From NCBI RefSeq assembly GCF_900186955.1, contig NZ_LT906438.1:2852001-2916000 (forward strand): DNA of 64,000 nucleotides. The letters are read 5' to 3'. Under the pieces are notes generated by a model. That model searched no databases. It saw nothing but the letters and a program-made list of their open reading frames with translations, and had not been told where the DNA came from. The DNA is from Bacillus pumilus. Lineage in GTDB: Bacteria; Bacillota; Bacilli; Bacillales; Bacillaceae. Shown piece after piece: positions 24,342-33,314 of this stretch. The number at the start of each line of letters is the position of its first letter. Position 1 is the stretch's first letter. Both the position numbers and the translations under genes were made by a program.

Positions 24342-25091
24342 TCAGGCGCTTTTACTCCGTCCCCAATTTGATTCGCGGATGAGTTCGAAAGTCCAACCGT
24401 TGTAATCGGCTCGTTCACCGCGAAGACATTTCTTAATGGTGGGTCGGTGCAGGCCGTGTTTGGCTGCGAAGGGTCGTAGGCCGGAAACCGTAAATGATTC
24501 ACCGGAAGGCGATGTCGCTTTGAATAGCAATCTCGCTTTCGTTAGGTCTCTATTTCGATTATTTACAGCCTGGGAAACGAAAGTGCACGTATTTAATGAA
24601 TAGACCATTTCAGATTTAGGAATACCTTTCTGCTTTAAGTCCTTATCTAAAAATATCTTTCTATCAGCAAATAAATCAGGCTCAAATCCGTCTATGAACG
24701 TGAAATCTTTGACGAAATTGGCAAAACAATGCCACTTCTCGCAGACAGTAACGCCTTTAGCACCGTAATCTTGAAATTGGGGAGAGTTTTCATCGTAACA
24801 GCGTTCCAACATTCCATTCCAAACGTTATACTCTCTTTTGTGATCCACCATTCTTGCGTCTCCGAGATACCCCACGCCGAAAACAGTCCTTTCAGTTCGA
24901 TCTCTAACAGTACCTCTAGTAATTTGAACCTTCTCGACAGCATATTGATAGCCTGATTTAGTGAATCTGACTACATATTTACAGGCCCTCCCTTTCTGTC
25001 CGCTAATTTTATCTATTACAGTAAATTCGTGTCCGGAATTATTAGAATACGTTGCGCCAATTATGGAACTAGGCGTCAAAGTGAAAATCCT
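24342..25091 (-). CDS. HNH-type homing endonuclease with C-terminal DNA-binding repeat
   Basis: About 249 residues from the ATG at 25091, inside the end of nrdF. The middle has the phage HNH pattern [19 protein letters not shown] and [12 protein letters not shown]. The C-terminus has an intron-endonuclease-type helix-turn-helix ([20 protein letters not shown]). Free-standing beside nrdF and more AT-rich than its neighbours. Confidence 0.75.
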   Translation of the reverse strand, partial: RIFTLTPSSIIGATYSNNSGHEFTVIDKISGQKGRACKYVVRFTKSGYQYAVEKVQITRGTVRDRTERTVFGVGYLGDARMVDHKREYNVWNGMLERCYDENSPQFQDYGAKGVTVCEKWHCFANFVKDFTFIDGFEPDLFADRKIFLDKDLKQKGIPKSEMVYSLNTCTFVSQAVNNRNRDLTKARLLFKATSPSGESFTVSGLRPFAAKHGLHRPTIKKCLRGERADYNGWTFELIRESNWGRSKSA

Positions 25092-26058
25092 CATCTCTAA
25101 GCGCCTCGACCGTCGCCTTTTTGTAGCCGTTCCCTTGCATGCTAAAGAAGTCATGTGCCTTCGTCTTCGTACTCAGTCCGTTAATCACGATCGGGTTGAC
25201 CAGCTCATCCGGAAAGTGCGCATCGAATCCGAGGTTCATGAGCGCCTTATTCGCGTTGTACCTAACGAAAGCCTTAACGTCATGCGCCAAGCCGACCGCA
25301 CCGTACACATCGTCCGTATATGCGACTTCATTCTCGTACAGCTCCGTTAATAACCCGAGCGACCATTCGTGTAAATCCGCCCTCACGTCGTCCGTCTGAC
25401 GGTTGTATATTTCCTGCGCAAGCAAACCGACGTAGACGCCATGGATCGCTTCGTCACGGATAATAAGGTTAATAATCTCGCCGCTCTGCATCATGCGCCC
25501 TTGACCGTAGAAATACAACGGGTAATAAAAGCCGCTGTAGAATAGGAAACTTTCGAGATATACCGAAGCGACCATCGCTTTATACAACGAAATGTCGTCG
25601 CCTGCCTTGATATCGCGATAAAGGTCGGTGATCAGCTTCGCTTTGCGTTGCAAGTACCGGTTCTCTTTAACCCATTCGAAGACGGCCGTAATAGTTTCCG
25701 AAGGCGCAAGCGTTAGAAAGATATTCGAGTAAGACTTCGCATGTACTGCGTTCTCCATCATCGCCATGAAGTTGAGGACGGCCTTGCGTTGGTGACCGTC
25801 TACGTGCGCCATGATGGCGGGCATGCCGGTGTTTCCTTGCTCCGTATCTAATAACGTCAGGCCGGCGAGCACTTTCATATACGTGTCGCGTTCGGCAGGC
25901 GTCAGGTCTTTCCACGCGAGTAGGTCGCCGTTAAGCGAAATCTCCTCCGGTAGCCAAAACTGCTTGACGTTCTGATCGTAGAACATGGCCGTAAAATTAT
26001 CGTCTGATTGCGACCAGTTGGCCGCTGTGTATATTTCATTTTCGATAGGTTCCGTCAT
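25069..26058 (-). CDS. nrdF: Ribonucleotide reductase class Ib small subunit
   Basis: A 329-residue radical-bearing subunit. Metal ligands lie in the ENAVH and RDEAIH motifs, with the tyrosyl radical probably in AKSYSNIF. It works with NrdE and NrdI to make deoxynucleotides. GGAGG precedes the ATG. A methylase-containing insert of about 1.2 kb separates it from nrdE, whereas nrdE and nrdF are normally adjacent. Confidence 0.93.
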   Translation of the reverse strand: MTEPIENEIYTAANWSQSDDNFTAMFYDQNVKQFWLPEEISLNGDLLAWKDLTPAERDTYMKVLAGLTLLDTEQGNTGMPAIMAHVDGHQRKAVLNFMAMMENAVHAKSYSNIFLTLAPSETITAVFEWVKENRYLQRKAKLITDLYRDIKAGDDISLYKAMVASVYLESFLFYSGFYYPLYFYGQGRMMQSGEIINLIIRDEAIHGVYVGLLAQEIYNRQTDDVRADLHEWSLGLLTELYENEVAYTDDVYGAVGLAHDVKAFVRYNANKALMNLGFDAHFPDELVNPIVINGLSTKTKAHDFFSMQGNGYKKATVEALRDEDFHFDA

Positions 26059-26106
26059 TATTAATCCTCCTAACGATAGTTTTTTAAAAAGTTTGATTCA
26101 GACACT

Positions 26107-26337
26107 TTAAAGCACATCTACATGTTGAAAGAAGGCTTTCTTAACCGTTGTATCCGCCACTCCACACTGCTCTGCTACACTGGTAAATGTGTTCTTACCT
26201 TTGATAGATTCCTTGCCTATGCGCTTGAATAATCGCCCTGTAATCTTGTCGTTTCTTGCGATAGAGATAAAGTAGTCAGAGAATGTAGAATCGCAGTGAG
26301 GGCATTTGTAACGATTTTGAATGACTTCGAGAAAGTC
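26107..26337 (-). pseudogene. Zinc-finger/HTH frame continuing after the methylase stop
   Basis: In the same frame as the methylase, 76 sense codons follow its TAA before the next stop. They encode a zinc-finger-like start (RYKCPHCDSTFSDY) and an HTH-like part (FTSVAEQCGVADTTVKKAF), resembling the N-terminal part of ISL3-type transposases. There is no start codon. Either a lost C-terminal domain of the methylase or a transposase-type fragment. Confidence 0.45.
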
Positions 26338-27135
26338 TTATTGGTAGGAAGCTAAATCATCACCTAATTGGACTTGTTCAAGACGTTTATTAGCAAGTTG
26401 GTAAAACGTTGGGTCAGTCTCAAAACCTATCCATTTTCTTTGGCTGATTATAGATGCGACAGCTGTTGTGCCAGAACCCATGCAGTTATCGAGAACTATA
26501 TCTGATTGGTCTGTGTAAGTTCGTATCAAATATTCGCACATCTCCACAGGTTTTTGTGTTGGGTGGATATTATCTTTATCTTTTAAAAATGTTTGGATAC
26601 TTACTGGATGTCTGCCCTCATTTACTTTTTCAAAATTGTCTCGCAACGAGCCTCCGTTGAAGATTTCTCCCTTGTGGCTGCTTCTCTTAACCTTATATTC
26701 CTTCCCTTCTGTTTTTTGCGGAAAATAAGTTGCCGTACCCTTTTTGTTTGGACTTGCAGGAAGTTTACTGAAAACGAGAATATTTTCATGAACCTTAAGT
26801 GGTTGGTGGTTAGAGTTTAGGAAATTCGCTCCCTTTGTTTTATCCCAAATCCATTCGTACCTGAACATAGAAGGATTACTGTTAACTAAATAACTTGTAA
26901 ACGGTTGACTACCGAACAGAACGACATTGCCAGTTTCTTTGATGATTCGTTTGTACTGCTCCCATAACTTTTCAATTGGGATGATTTTATCCCACCTTTT
27001 AACGTCAGTTGTTCCGTAAGGTAAGTCACATAAAATTAAGTCTACGGATTCATCAGGAATTAATTTCATCCCTTCGAGACAGTCCATTTGATATATTCTA
27101 TTAAGTTCTAAGCTCCCGAGTAACTCTTTCTCCAT
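26338..27135 (-). CDS. DNA methyltransferase 1 (beta-type, N4/N6)
   Basis: A 265-residue methylase with catalytic DLPYGT near residue 37 before the SAM motif DNCMGSGTTA near 230, the beta-class order, plus HPTQKPV. It methylates an unknown site, probably for protection from restriction. The ATG at 27135 has GGAGG seven bases upstream. Close paralogue of the methylase at 30358. No cognate nuclease is seen. Confidence 0.85.
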   Translation of the reverse strand: MEKELLGSLELNRIYQMDCLEGMKLIPDESVDLILCDLPYGTTDVKRWDKIIPIEKLWEQYKRIIKETGNVVLFGSQPFTSYLVNSNPSMFRYEWIWDKTKGANFLNSNHQPLKVHENILVFSKLPASPNKKGTATYFPQKTEGKEYKVKRSSHKGEIFNGGSLRDNFEKVNEGRHPVSIQTFLKDKDNIHPTQKPVEMCEYLIRTYTDQSDIVLDNCMGSGTTAVASIISQRKWIGFETDPTFYQLANKRLEQVQLGDDLASYQ

Positions 27136-27319
27136 ATAACGCCTCCGAATATTTATATTTTTTTGTATAAACATTCATCTACCTAACATGAATATTCATA
27201 CAGTCCCACACAGGATCCTTTGCCGAAGATTCCCTATGAAAGTTGACGTAACTGCTAATCTACCTTGTTAATTATTTACAGGGTTTCCCCTGAGAAGTTT
27301 GTATGCCCAAATATTATTG

Positions 27320-28633
27320 TCAGACTGCGCAACTTAGACAGCCTTCCTGCCCAGTATCTTTAGTGCGCGCATAATAAAGCGTCTTGATGCCTTTGTGGTG
27401 CGCGTACAGGTCAATTCGATTCAAATCGCGCGTCGTCATCGTATCTTTTAAGAACAGCGTAAATGAGATGCCTTGGTCGACGTGCTGCTGAATCGTAGCG
27501 ATCATATCGACGACCTTAAACATATCCATGTCGTACGCTTCTTTATAGAAGAACCAGTTTTGCGGCGATAACCCCGGCATTGGATAGTACGTCTTCGAGT
27601 TTCCGTAAGTCCGTTCCTCAATGCGCTCCATAATCGGCATGACCGAAGCTGTCGCCGACTGTACATACGAAATAGATCCGTTAGGCGCAATCGCAAGTCT
27701 ATAGGCGTGGTATAGTCCGTGAAGATTTACGTTATCGCTCAGGACTTGCCATTCGAGAGGCGTCGGAATCACGATGTCTTTAAACAACGCCCGCACTTTA
27801 TCCGTTTTTGGTCGGTAATCACCTTCGAGGTACTTATCGAAATACTCTCCGCTCGCATACGTAGATCCCTCGTAGCCTTCAAACGTAGTTCCCGTTTCCT
27901 GCGCCAATTCATTCGAGCGCACTAACGTCCAGTAATTGACCGTAGCGAAGAATACGTTAGCAAAGTCACGAGCTTCTTCCGATTCATATGCGATTCCATT
28001 CTGCGCTAAATAGCCGTGCAGATTCATCGCGCCAAGTCCGATAGAACGCATCTCACGGTTAGCCTTTGCGACGGCCGGCGCGTTCTTGATATTCGTAGAT
28101 TCCGAAACTACGGTCAGCGCATCGACGGCTAGTTTGACGGCGTTTTCGATCGATCCACCCGCCATTACATTCGCGATATTAAGAGAGCCGAGGTTGCACG
28201 AAATATCTAAGCCGATATCGTCCGGTTCGCCATAGTCGGTGTATTCCGAGACGGTCGAAGCCTGAAGCACCTCCGAACAGAGATTCGAGAACTTAACGCG
28301 GCTGATATGGTTCAGCGCATGCTCTCGGTTAACGTTGTCTTGAAACATCATGTACGGATACCCCGACTCTGAACGCAGAACGGCCATCTTTTCGAGTAGC
28401 TGGCGCGGGTTAATACGTTCCTTCCGCACCGCCGGATTATTCACGAGTTCATCGTACATTGCGCCGATATCCATTTCGTCTAAATGCGTGCCGTACGCCT
28501 TATAGACCGTATGCGGATAGAAAACGTAAGCCGGTCGGTCTTCTCGCGCTAGTTCGATGAATTTGTCGGGCACAACGACGCCGATTGACAGCGTTTTGAC
28601 TCGGACGTCTTCATCTGCCGAGATTTTTTTGGT
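27320..28633 (-). CDS. nrdE: Ribonucleotide reductase class Ib large subunit, exon 2
   Basis: Exon 2 starts ACC AAA AAA ATC directly after the intron and carries residues 263-699. It includes SCNLGSLNIA, the barrel core and the C-terminal redox pair CLSC. Joined to exon 1 the protein has 699 residues, the normal NrdE length. It reduces ribonucleoside diphosphates with NrdF. Confidence 0.93.
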   Translation of the reverse strand, partial: TKKISADEDVRVKTLSIGVVVPDKFIELAREDRPAYVFYPHTVYKAYGTHLDEMDIGAMYDELVNNPAVRKERINPRQLLEKMAVLRSESGYPYMMFQDNVNREHALNHISRVKFSNLCSEVLQASTVSEYTDYGEPDDIGLDISCNLGSLNIANVMAGGSIENAVKLAVDALTVVSESTNIKNAPAVAKANREMRSIGLGAMNLHGYLAQNGIAYESEEARDFANVFFATVNYWTLVRSNELAQETGTTFEGYEGSTYASGEYFDKYLEGDYRPKTDKVRALFKDIVIPTPLEWQVLSDNVNLHGLYHAYRLAIAPNGSISYVQSATASVMPIMERIEERTYGNSKTYYPMPGLSPQNWFFYKEAYDMDMFKVVDMIATIQQHVDQGISFTLFLKDTMTTRDLNRIDLYAHHKGIKTLYYARTKDTGQEGCLSCAV

Positions 28634-29582
28634 CAGTTACCCTCGTATTTCTACGAGGACTGGACTATATCATCGTCTACGTGAGACGCCTTGCGCTTCA
28701 ACCGGTGCTAATCTCCGGCTTACTATTAGTCTCTACACCTTCCGAGCACCGATAATAATTTTTGAACTTTGGGTTGTTCACACGACTTGTGATAGTCGTC
28801 CGGCTAATCCCTAACTGACGACTCGCCTCTGCCATTGAACGATAAAATACGCCATTTACACATATCCTTGCGTTATTCCCATTGTTCAAACGAAGTTTTA
28901 AGCATTCACTCTCTGATTTTACTCGTCCTTTATGTGCCTCAGACATTTTACGTCGCGTCTCTGTCGTATGTTTTCTGCCATCGAATCGTTTAGTTATTAA
29001 ACTACGCATCATCTGCATGTGCTCCATATTGTTGTACCATGGATTATTTTCACCTGAATTTATTACAGATAATTTCCGCTTAACATCTTCACTATGTGTC
29101 CGCCCAAACATTGGGTTTTTATGTCCCGTGTACGACATTCCGAATGCGTTGTGATACAAGTTATACCTTAGATGTTTGTCGCATCTATCTATCCAATACT
29201 GCTCAGCTTCGAAAAGAGCGTGCCTTTCAATTTCACCGAAACTCTGCAATACTTTAAATTCAAAAGCTTTTTCGCCCATCAAATTAAAATCCTCTTGTAA
29301 AGGCTGATTGTGGTGTATGCCCTTTCTTAGTAAGTTGATGTGAGCATTTTTTCTTTTTTGAAAATCTGAACTACTTCCGATATAACACTTACCGTTTTTC
29401 ATGTTTTTAATTTCGTAAACAGCGTTCACTTTTTCACCTCCTTTGGTGCTCGGCTTGGCACGGGATTGCCACCACCCTTACGTGCTGAGGTTTCCCCGTT
29501 AGCCCTCGTATGAGGACACCGCTTTTGCATGCGTTCACAAGGTTTTCACTACCCAATCGCTTGGATAGGCGACTACCATTTA
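28634..29582 (-). other. Group I intron in nrdE
   Basis: The junction GAT|TAAATGG ... AACTG|ACC has the exon T before the 5' site and intron-terminal G. Removing 949 bases restores FLD|TKKISADE in frame. Core elements are visible: ACGGGGAAACCT (P4/P5 side), CAATCCCGTGCCAAGC (Q-like), GAGACTA (R-like) pairing with GATATAGTCC (S-like) as P7, and a CCTCGT...ACGAGG hairpin near the 3' end. Confidence 0.92.
28698..29429 (-). CDS. GIY-YIG homing endonuclease in the intron
   Basis: A 243-residue protein: GIY-YIG domain (VYEIKNMKNGKCYIGSS at residues 3-19), NUMOD3-like repeats (KNPMFGRTHSED, GRKHTTETRRKMSEAHKG) and a C-terminal IENR1-type helix-turn-helix (MAEASRQLGISRTTITSRV). The GTG at 29429 has AAAGGAGG eight bases upstream. 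It would cut intronless nrdE genes and so spread the intron. Confidence 0.93.
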   Translation of the reverse strand: MNAVYEIKNMKNGKCYIGSSSDFQKRKNAHINLLRKGIHHNQPLQEDFNLMGEKAFEFKVLQSFGEIERHALFEAEQYWIDRCDKHLRYNLYHNAFGMSYTGHKNPMFGRTHSEDVKRKLSVINSGENNPWYNNMEHMQMMRSLITKRFDGRKHTTETRRKMSEAHKGRVKSESECLKLRLNNGNNARICVNGVFYRSMAEASRQLGISRTTITSRVNNPKFKNYYRCSEGVETNSKPEISTG

Positions 29583-30368
29583 ATCGAGAAAATCATTAAT
29601 ATCCGCGTGGAATACGTTTAGATAAGCTGCGCCCGCGCCCTGTCTTTGGCCCATCTGATCCGCATATCGGAACGCATTATCGAGTAGCTTCATAACGCCG
29701 ACTACGCCTTTAGTCGCTCCGGCAACGTCCTTAATCGACTCACCTTTTGCGCGAATCTTTGAAAGATTAAGCGACACGCCCCCACCTGACTTCGATAGCT
29801 GCATCGAAATGTCGATTGCGCGTGAGATATCGTTCAGCGAGTCGTTAACTTCGAGCAGGAAACACGACACCATCTCGCCTCTACGCTTGCGCCCGGCATT
29901 TAAAAACGTAGGAGTCGCCGGTTGGTATTCCTGGCGGATCATTAGTTTCGCAAACTCGATCGCCTTGGCCCCGTCACCTTTTCCGAAGTACAGCGCACAG
30001 CAAGCGATACGGTCTTCGTAGCGTTCGAGAATCTTTTTGCGATCGTTCGTCTTCAGCGCGTAGTCGTTGTAGAATTTGAATGCGCTCATGAACGAAGGGA
30101 ATCGGAACTTTGCGGCGTAGGCCGTTTTATAGACTGCCTTGATTTCCTCGAATGTATAAGCGTCAAGGAACTCCGTCTCGTAGTAATCGTTATCGCGCAG
30201 ATAGTCGAGCTTTTCTTTTAAATCGTGGAAAAATACGGTGTTTTGATTTACGTAGTCTATAAAATAAGCACGGACGGCCTCTTCGTCTTTCTCGAATTGA
30301 AACCGCCCGTCTTTTTGAATCATAATTTCGTTATTTAACTCGATATAACTTGCGCTGCTATTTGTCAT
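29583..30368 (-). CDS. nrdE: Ribonucleotide reductase class Ib large subunit, exon 1
   Basis: Residues 1-262 of NrdE, with an ATG preceded by GGAGG at normal distance. It contains the active-site Cys region (EMVSCFLLEVNDSLNDI) and the GAAYLNVFHADINDFLD end that the intron interrupts. Without splicing, translation would stop at the TAA of the intron. The start overlaps methylase 2 by 11 bases. Confidence 0.93.
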
Positions 30369-31131
30369 GTGGCGCCTCCTTTATTGATGATCCCCGTACA
30401 CTAGAATCTAAACGCTGATTAGCTCTCTTCGCATATTCTGTCTCAATCTCAAAACCTATAAAATTACGATTTAATTGAGTCGCCGCTACCGCCGTTGTCC
30501 CTGAACCTATACAACTATCAAGAATAATGTCGCCTTCATTTGTGAACGTTTTAATTAGCCACTCGAATAGTTTCACTGGTTTTTGGGTTGGATGACCTCC
30601 CTTTTCACGGATTTGGGGAATCTCAATTATCGACGTTGGGTATCTCCTGCCGTCGCTCTTCGTTTCATTCTCATTTTGGCTCCCATAGTTACTTGTTGAA
30701 TGTTTCCGTCTCACTTCGTAAGAGTCTCCGAATGTAAATTGAGGATTGTATGTCGGAGGTTTCTTATAAAAAATTAAAATGTCCTCGTGTTTTCTTAGGG
30801 GCATCCTTTTCGCATTGAGGAATCCGGTTATTTGCTTTTTATCCCAAGTAATGTCGTACCTGAATAATTTCGGATTACTCGATACTAATAAACTAGTGAA
30901 AGGCTGTGCCGCTGTAAGCACTATCGCGCCGTTATCTTTTACGACTCTTTCGTACTGTTCCCAAAGAGAGTCTAAAGGAATAACAATATCCCACTTATTT
31001 CGAGTTGTGCCGTAAGGTAAATCGCAAAGTATCATATCGATCGACTTATCCGGCAGCATACGCATCCCTTCGATACAATCGCGCTGATATATCCGATTCA
31101 ATTCGAGTTCCCCGATCATCTCTTTACCCAA
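30358..31131 (-). CDS. DNA methyltransferase 2 (beta-type, N4/N6)
   Basis: A 257-residue paralogue of methylase 1 with the same layout: DLPYGTT near residue 38, HPTQKPVKLFEW near 183, SAM motif DSCIGSGTTAVA near 211. I take the TTG at 31131 because it aligns with the ATG of the paralogue; the ATG at 31119 is possible. It lies between nrdI and nrdE, in a place where nrd operons usually have none. Confidence 0.85.
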   Translation of the reverse strand: MGKEMIGELELNRIYQRDCIEGMRMLPDKSIDMILCDLPYGTTRNKWDIVIPLDSLWEQYERVVKDNGAIVLTAAQPFTSLLVSSNPKLFRYDITWDKKQITGFLNAKRMPLRKHEDILIFYKKPPTYNPQFTFGDSYEVRRKHSTSNYGSQNENETKSDGRRYPTSIIEIPQIREKGGHPTQKPVKLFEWLIKTFTNEGDIILDSCIGSGTTAVAATQLNRNFIGFEIETEYAKRANQRLDSSVRGSSIKEAPHDK

Positions 31132-31483
31132 GCGCCTTCACCCTTTCCGTAAATTGTTTTACGTCCTCTTCCGTCCCTGCTAATTCGAATTTACCGATCA
31201 CCGGCACATCATAAAGCGTCGCAATAACGTCGGCAGCCGCTCCAAAGCCGTCTCCCCAATTTCGATTTCCCGACGCCGCTATGCCGACCATCCAATCGCC
31301 ATTATCCTTAAGCCATTCGCTTACCGTTGCGGGCGGCTGACCGAAGTCGTAAGTCGGCGTTACCAGCACGAACGGTTCCTCAACGACCTCGCCGGTCTTG
31401 ATTTCGCGTGCCTGACCGCCTAGTCCGGTCTTAGCGATGAACCGCCGCACGTTGCCCGTCAGCGAGTAGAAATATACGTTCAC
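31124..31483 (-). CDS. nrdI: NrdI flavodoxin-like RNR maturation protein
   Basis: A 119-residue flavodoxin-like protein (YFYSLTGNVRRF at the N-terminus, then VTPTYDFGQPP and GIAASGNRNWGDGF) that activates the NrdF manganese site. The GTG at 31483 has GGAG seven bases upstream and overlaps the upstream stop (GTGA). First of the nrd genes in transcription order. Confidence 0.9.
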   Translation of the reverse strand: MNVYFYSLTGNVRRFIAKTGLGGQAREIKTGEVVEEPFVLVTPTYDFGQPPATVSEWLKDNGDWMVGIAASGNRNWGDGFGAAADVIATLYDVPVIGKFELAGTEEDVKQFTERVKALG

Positions 31484-31644
31484 GGCTGAACTCCGGTCGC
31501 GTACGCTAATAAAACCGCAGTAGGAATGATCAGCAAGACGAGGCCGGCTATTTTCGTCGTGATTTCTTCGTATGATTTCGCCTTCATCCCGCCCACAAAA
31601 ATGATGAGGATCGCGAGGCTGAATAACGCAATGTACGTACTCAT
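31480..31644 (-). CDS. Small two-helix membrane protein (54 aa)
   Basis: ATG at 31644, stop TGA overlapping the nrdI GTG. Two hydrophobic helices (about 5-18 and 34-48) with a charged KAKSYEEITTK loop. Overlaps on both sides show it is in the operon. Confidence 0.65.
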   Translation of the reverse strand: MSTYIALFSLAILIIFVGGMKAKSYEEITTKIAGLVLLIIPTAVLLAYATGVQP

Positions 31645-31814
31645 TCGTCTCCACCTTCCGATTCATCTAACGAAGAAAGTTCGGCTTCAAGTTTTCCCAC
31701 CTTTTCATATGCGTGACTAACCTCTCTTTCTAAGTCTTCAATTTCGCTTTTTCCGACTTCGATCATTTCGTAAATTCCGAATAGTTCCGTCTCTATTTCT
31801 TCTCTCGTTCTCAT
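31641..31814 (-). CDS. Small coiled-coil protein (57 aa)
   Basis: ATG at 31814, ATGA overlap with the next gene. The product is almost wholly Glu/Lys/Leu heptad-like helix. No family. Confidence 0.6.
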   Translation of the reverse strand: MRTREEIETELFGIYEMIEVGKSEIEDLEREVSHAYEKVGKLEAELSSLDESEGGDE

Positions 31815-31978
31815 CCGCGGTCACCCTTTCCGAAATCGTCCATGCTTCGTCCTAACTTATTTAACTGCCGTTCAACCTCTGCGATACCTTCTTCGCCAAA
31901 GTACGCCGGATCTGCGCCGAGAACTTTGGACGCTTCTTCCATCGCCTTGGCGTAAATAGTGTCGTCGTTGTCCGTCAT
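31811..31978 (-). CDS. Small acidic protein (55 aa)
   Basis: ATG at 31978, ATGA overlaps on both sides. Acidic helical protein with an AYFGEEG segment. No family. Confidence 0.6.
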   Translation of the reverse strand: MTDNDDTIYAKAMEEASKVLGADPAYFGEEGIAEVERQLNKLGRSMDDFGKGDRG

Positions 31979-32184
31979 CCACGCCCACCTCTCCGCTCAA
32001 TTTCCGCTTCTAATTCCGCAATTCTAGCAGCCGTCCGGTCACGCTCGATTTCCGTCTCGACGCGTTTCAGTTCTAGTCGCATGAGTGCGTATTCGTGATC
32101 GCCTAAATCCGATTCGAGTCGCCGTTTCATGTCGAGTAAATTAGCGATTGGCGCAACGAAAATATCACCGTATTCCATCGTCAT
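31975..32184 (-). CDS. Small coiled-coil protein (69 aa)
   Basis: A short beta start then a long Arg/Glu-rich helix (residues about 20-66). The first ATG overlaps the upstream stop; the second, two codons later, has better spacing from GGAGG. No family. Confidence 0.6.
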   Translation of the reverse strand: MTMEYGDIFVAPIANLLDMKRRLESDLGDHEYALMRLELKRVETEIERDRTAARIAELEAEIERRGGRG

Positions 32185-32534
32185 TTACCTCCAATCGTGT
32201 CGAGGATTTCTATGATTGCGTAGTATTCCGGATTCAAAACCGCTTTTATTCCGTTTACACCCAAAATGCAAGCGAGTATTAACAGAAACACCGAGATGAA
32301 AACGCACCAACCAAAGGCGATAGCTAAACCGTCAGGTATTACACCTTTGCGTCTTTTGGCTTCTCGCATGCACAATATCGGAATTACTATCGCAATTAAT
32401 AAAAGAACTAATGAAGCGCCGATACTTACACCTCCGCCGACCACCGCCTGCTTAACGAGCACTCCGTAAACGTGTTCCGCCGCCACTCCGAGCTTTGCGG
32501 CTAATTTGTCGATGTAAGCCATCGCTTTATCCAT
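32181..32534 (-). CDS. Membrane protein, unknown
   Basis: A 117-residue protein with two membrane helices (about 31-50 and 68-92) and short basic loop KRRKG. Overlaps both neighbours. Could be an exclusion or holin-like protein; no family recognised. Confidence 0.6.
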   Translation of the reverse strand: MDKAMAYIDKLAAKLGVAAEHVYGVLVKQAVVGGGVSIGASLVLLLIAIVIPILCMREAKRRKGVIPDGLAIAFGWCVFISVFLLILACILGVNGIKAVLNPEYYAIIEILDTIGGK

Positions 32535-32799
32535 TTGCGCCCGCCTCCTTCGTTGCGTTCTCTAGTGCACGTCTCACAGCCAATCCGTTAAGTACATGCG
32601 TAAAGTCAATCGCATTCTTCTGTTCTCCCGTATAGTGATTGAACATGACTCCGAGAGCCGCGGTTGCAGCCGTAAAGAATTCAGTTAAATCCACCTTTTC
32701 TAATTCCGCAATAAAATGCTCTGACTCCTCGTTAAAAACTTCCCCTAACGCGCCTACAATTTTAATTACGTGTTGTTCGTGGTTATCCATCCGAATCAC
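32527..32799 (-). CDS. Hypothetical helical protein (90 aa)
   Basis: Soluble, acidic, helical, with no motif. Starts in the four-base overlap with the preceding membrane gene. No family. Confidence 0.55.
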   Translation of the reverse strand: MIRMDNHEQHVIKIVGALGEVFNEESEHFIAELEKVDLTEFFTAATAALGVMFNHYTGEQKNAIDFTHVLNGLAVRRALENATKEAGANG

Positions 32800-33314
32800 T
32801 CCATATCGATTTTATAGTCGGTCGTAATCGTGTTTTCCGGTAAGTAAAATTCGTACGTATTTAAACCCGTGCTCTTACCGTAGAAGAATCGTGCAATAGC
32901 CGATTTATACTGGACGTCATAAGTGAGAACGTAAGGCTTTTCGTAAGTACCTTCTCGAATCTTGGACGATAATATCTCCGCTTTATTGATCGTTGTAAAA
33001 CCGTCCTTCTCGACCGCGTAATAAAAATACGGTTCAGCGGAGGCTGTTCCCGACCCTAAAACGAATCTTCCCGAGGATTCGGATGTGTCTTTTAGCGAGG
33101 AGACTTCGCTTTTGACGGGATCTGCCGAATGAGTAGGCAAGAAAAACCCCGGAATAAGCACGATGCATACTGCGAGTAAACCTGCTAACATTCCGAAGAA
33201 ACCCGCGGCTAAGTAGTCTAGAAAATCCACGTAAGCATACCCGAGCGAGCCAAGTAGACAAACAGCAAATCCTATAGAAACTACAACAAAAGTAATAATT
33301 AAACCTGCGCCCAT
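32796..33314 (-). CDS. Membrane protein with extracytoplasmic beta domain
   Basis: A 172-residue protein: two membrane helices in the first 55 residues and a C-terminal beta-rich domain (about 85-172) probably outside the membrane. It follows the resolvase gene directly. Role unknown; a superinfection or envelope function would fit. Confidence 0.6.
   Translation of the reverse strand: MGAGLIITFVVVSIGFAVCLLGSLGYAYVDFLDYLAAGFFGMLAGLLAVCIVLIPGFFLPTHSADPVKSEVSSLKDTSESSGRFVLGSGTASAEPYFYYAVEKDGFTTINKAEILSSKIREGTYEKPYVLTYDVQYKSAIARFFYGKSTGLNTYEFYLPENTITTDYKIDME

Noticed and set aside
27136..27319. Second group I intron between nrdE and methylase 1
   Set aside because: A CAGGG GAAA CCCTG hairpin recalls intron elements, but no Q/R/S-type pairing or splice junction joins coding exons.
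27320..30368. Intein in nrdE
   Set aside because: The interruption has a stop codon, intron core elements and a separate endonuclease frame, so it is an RNA intron.
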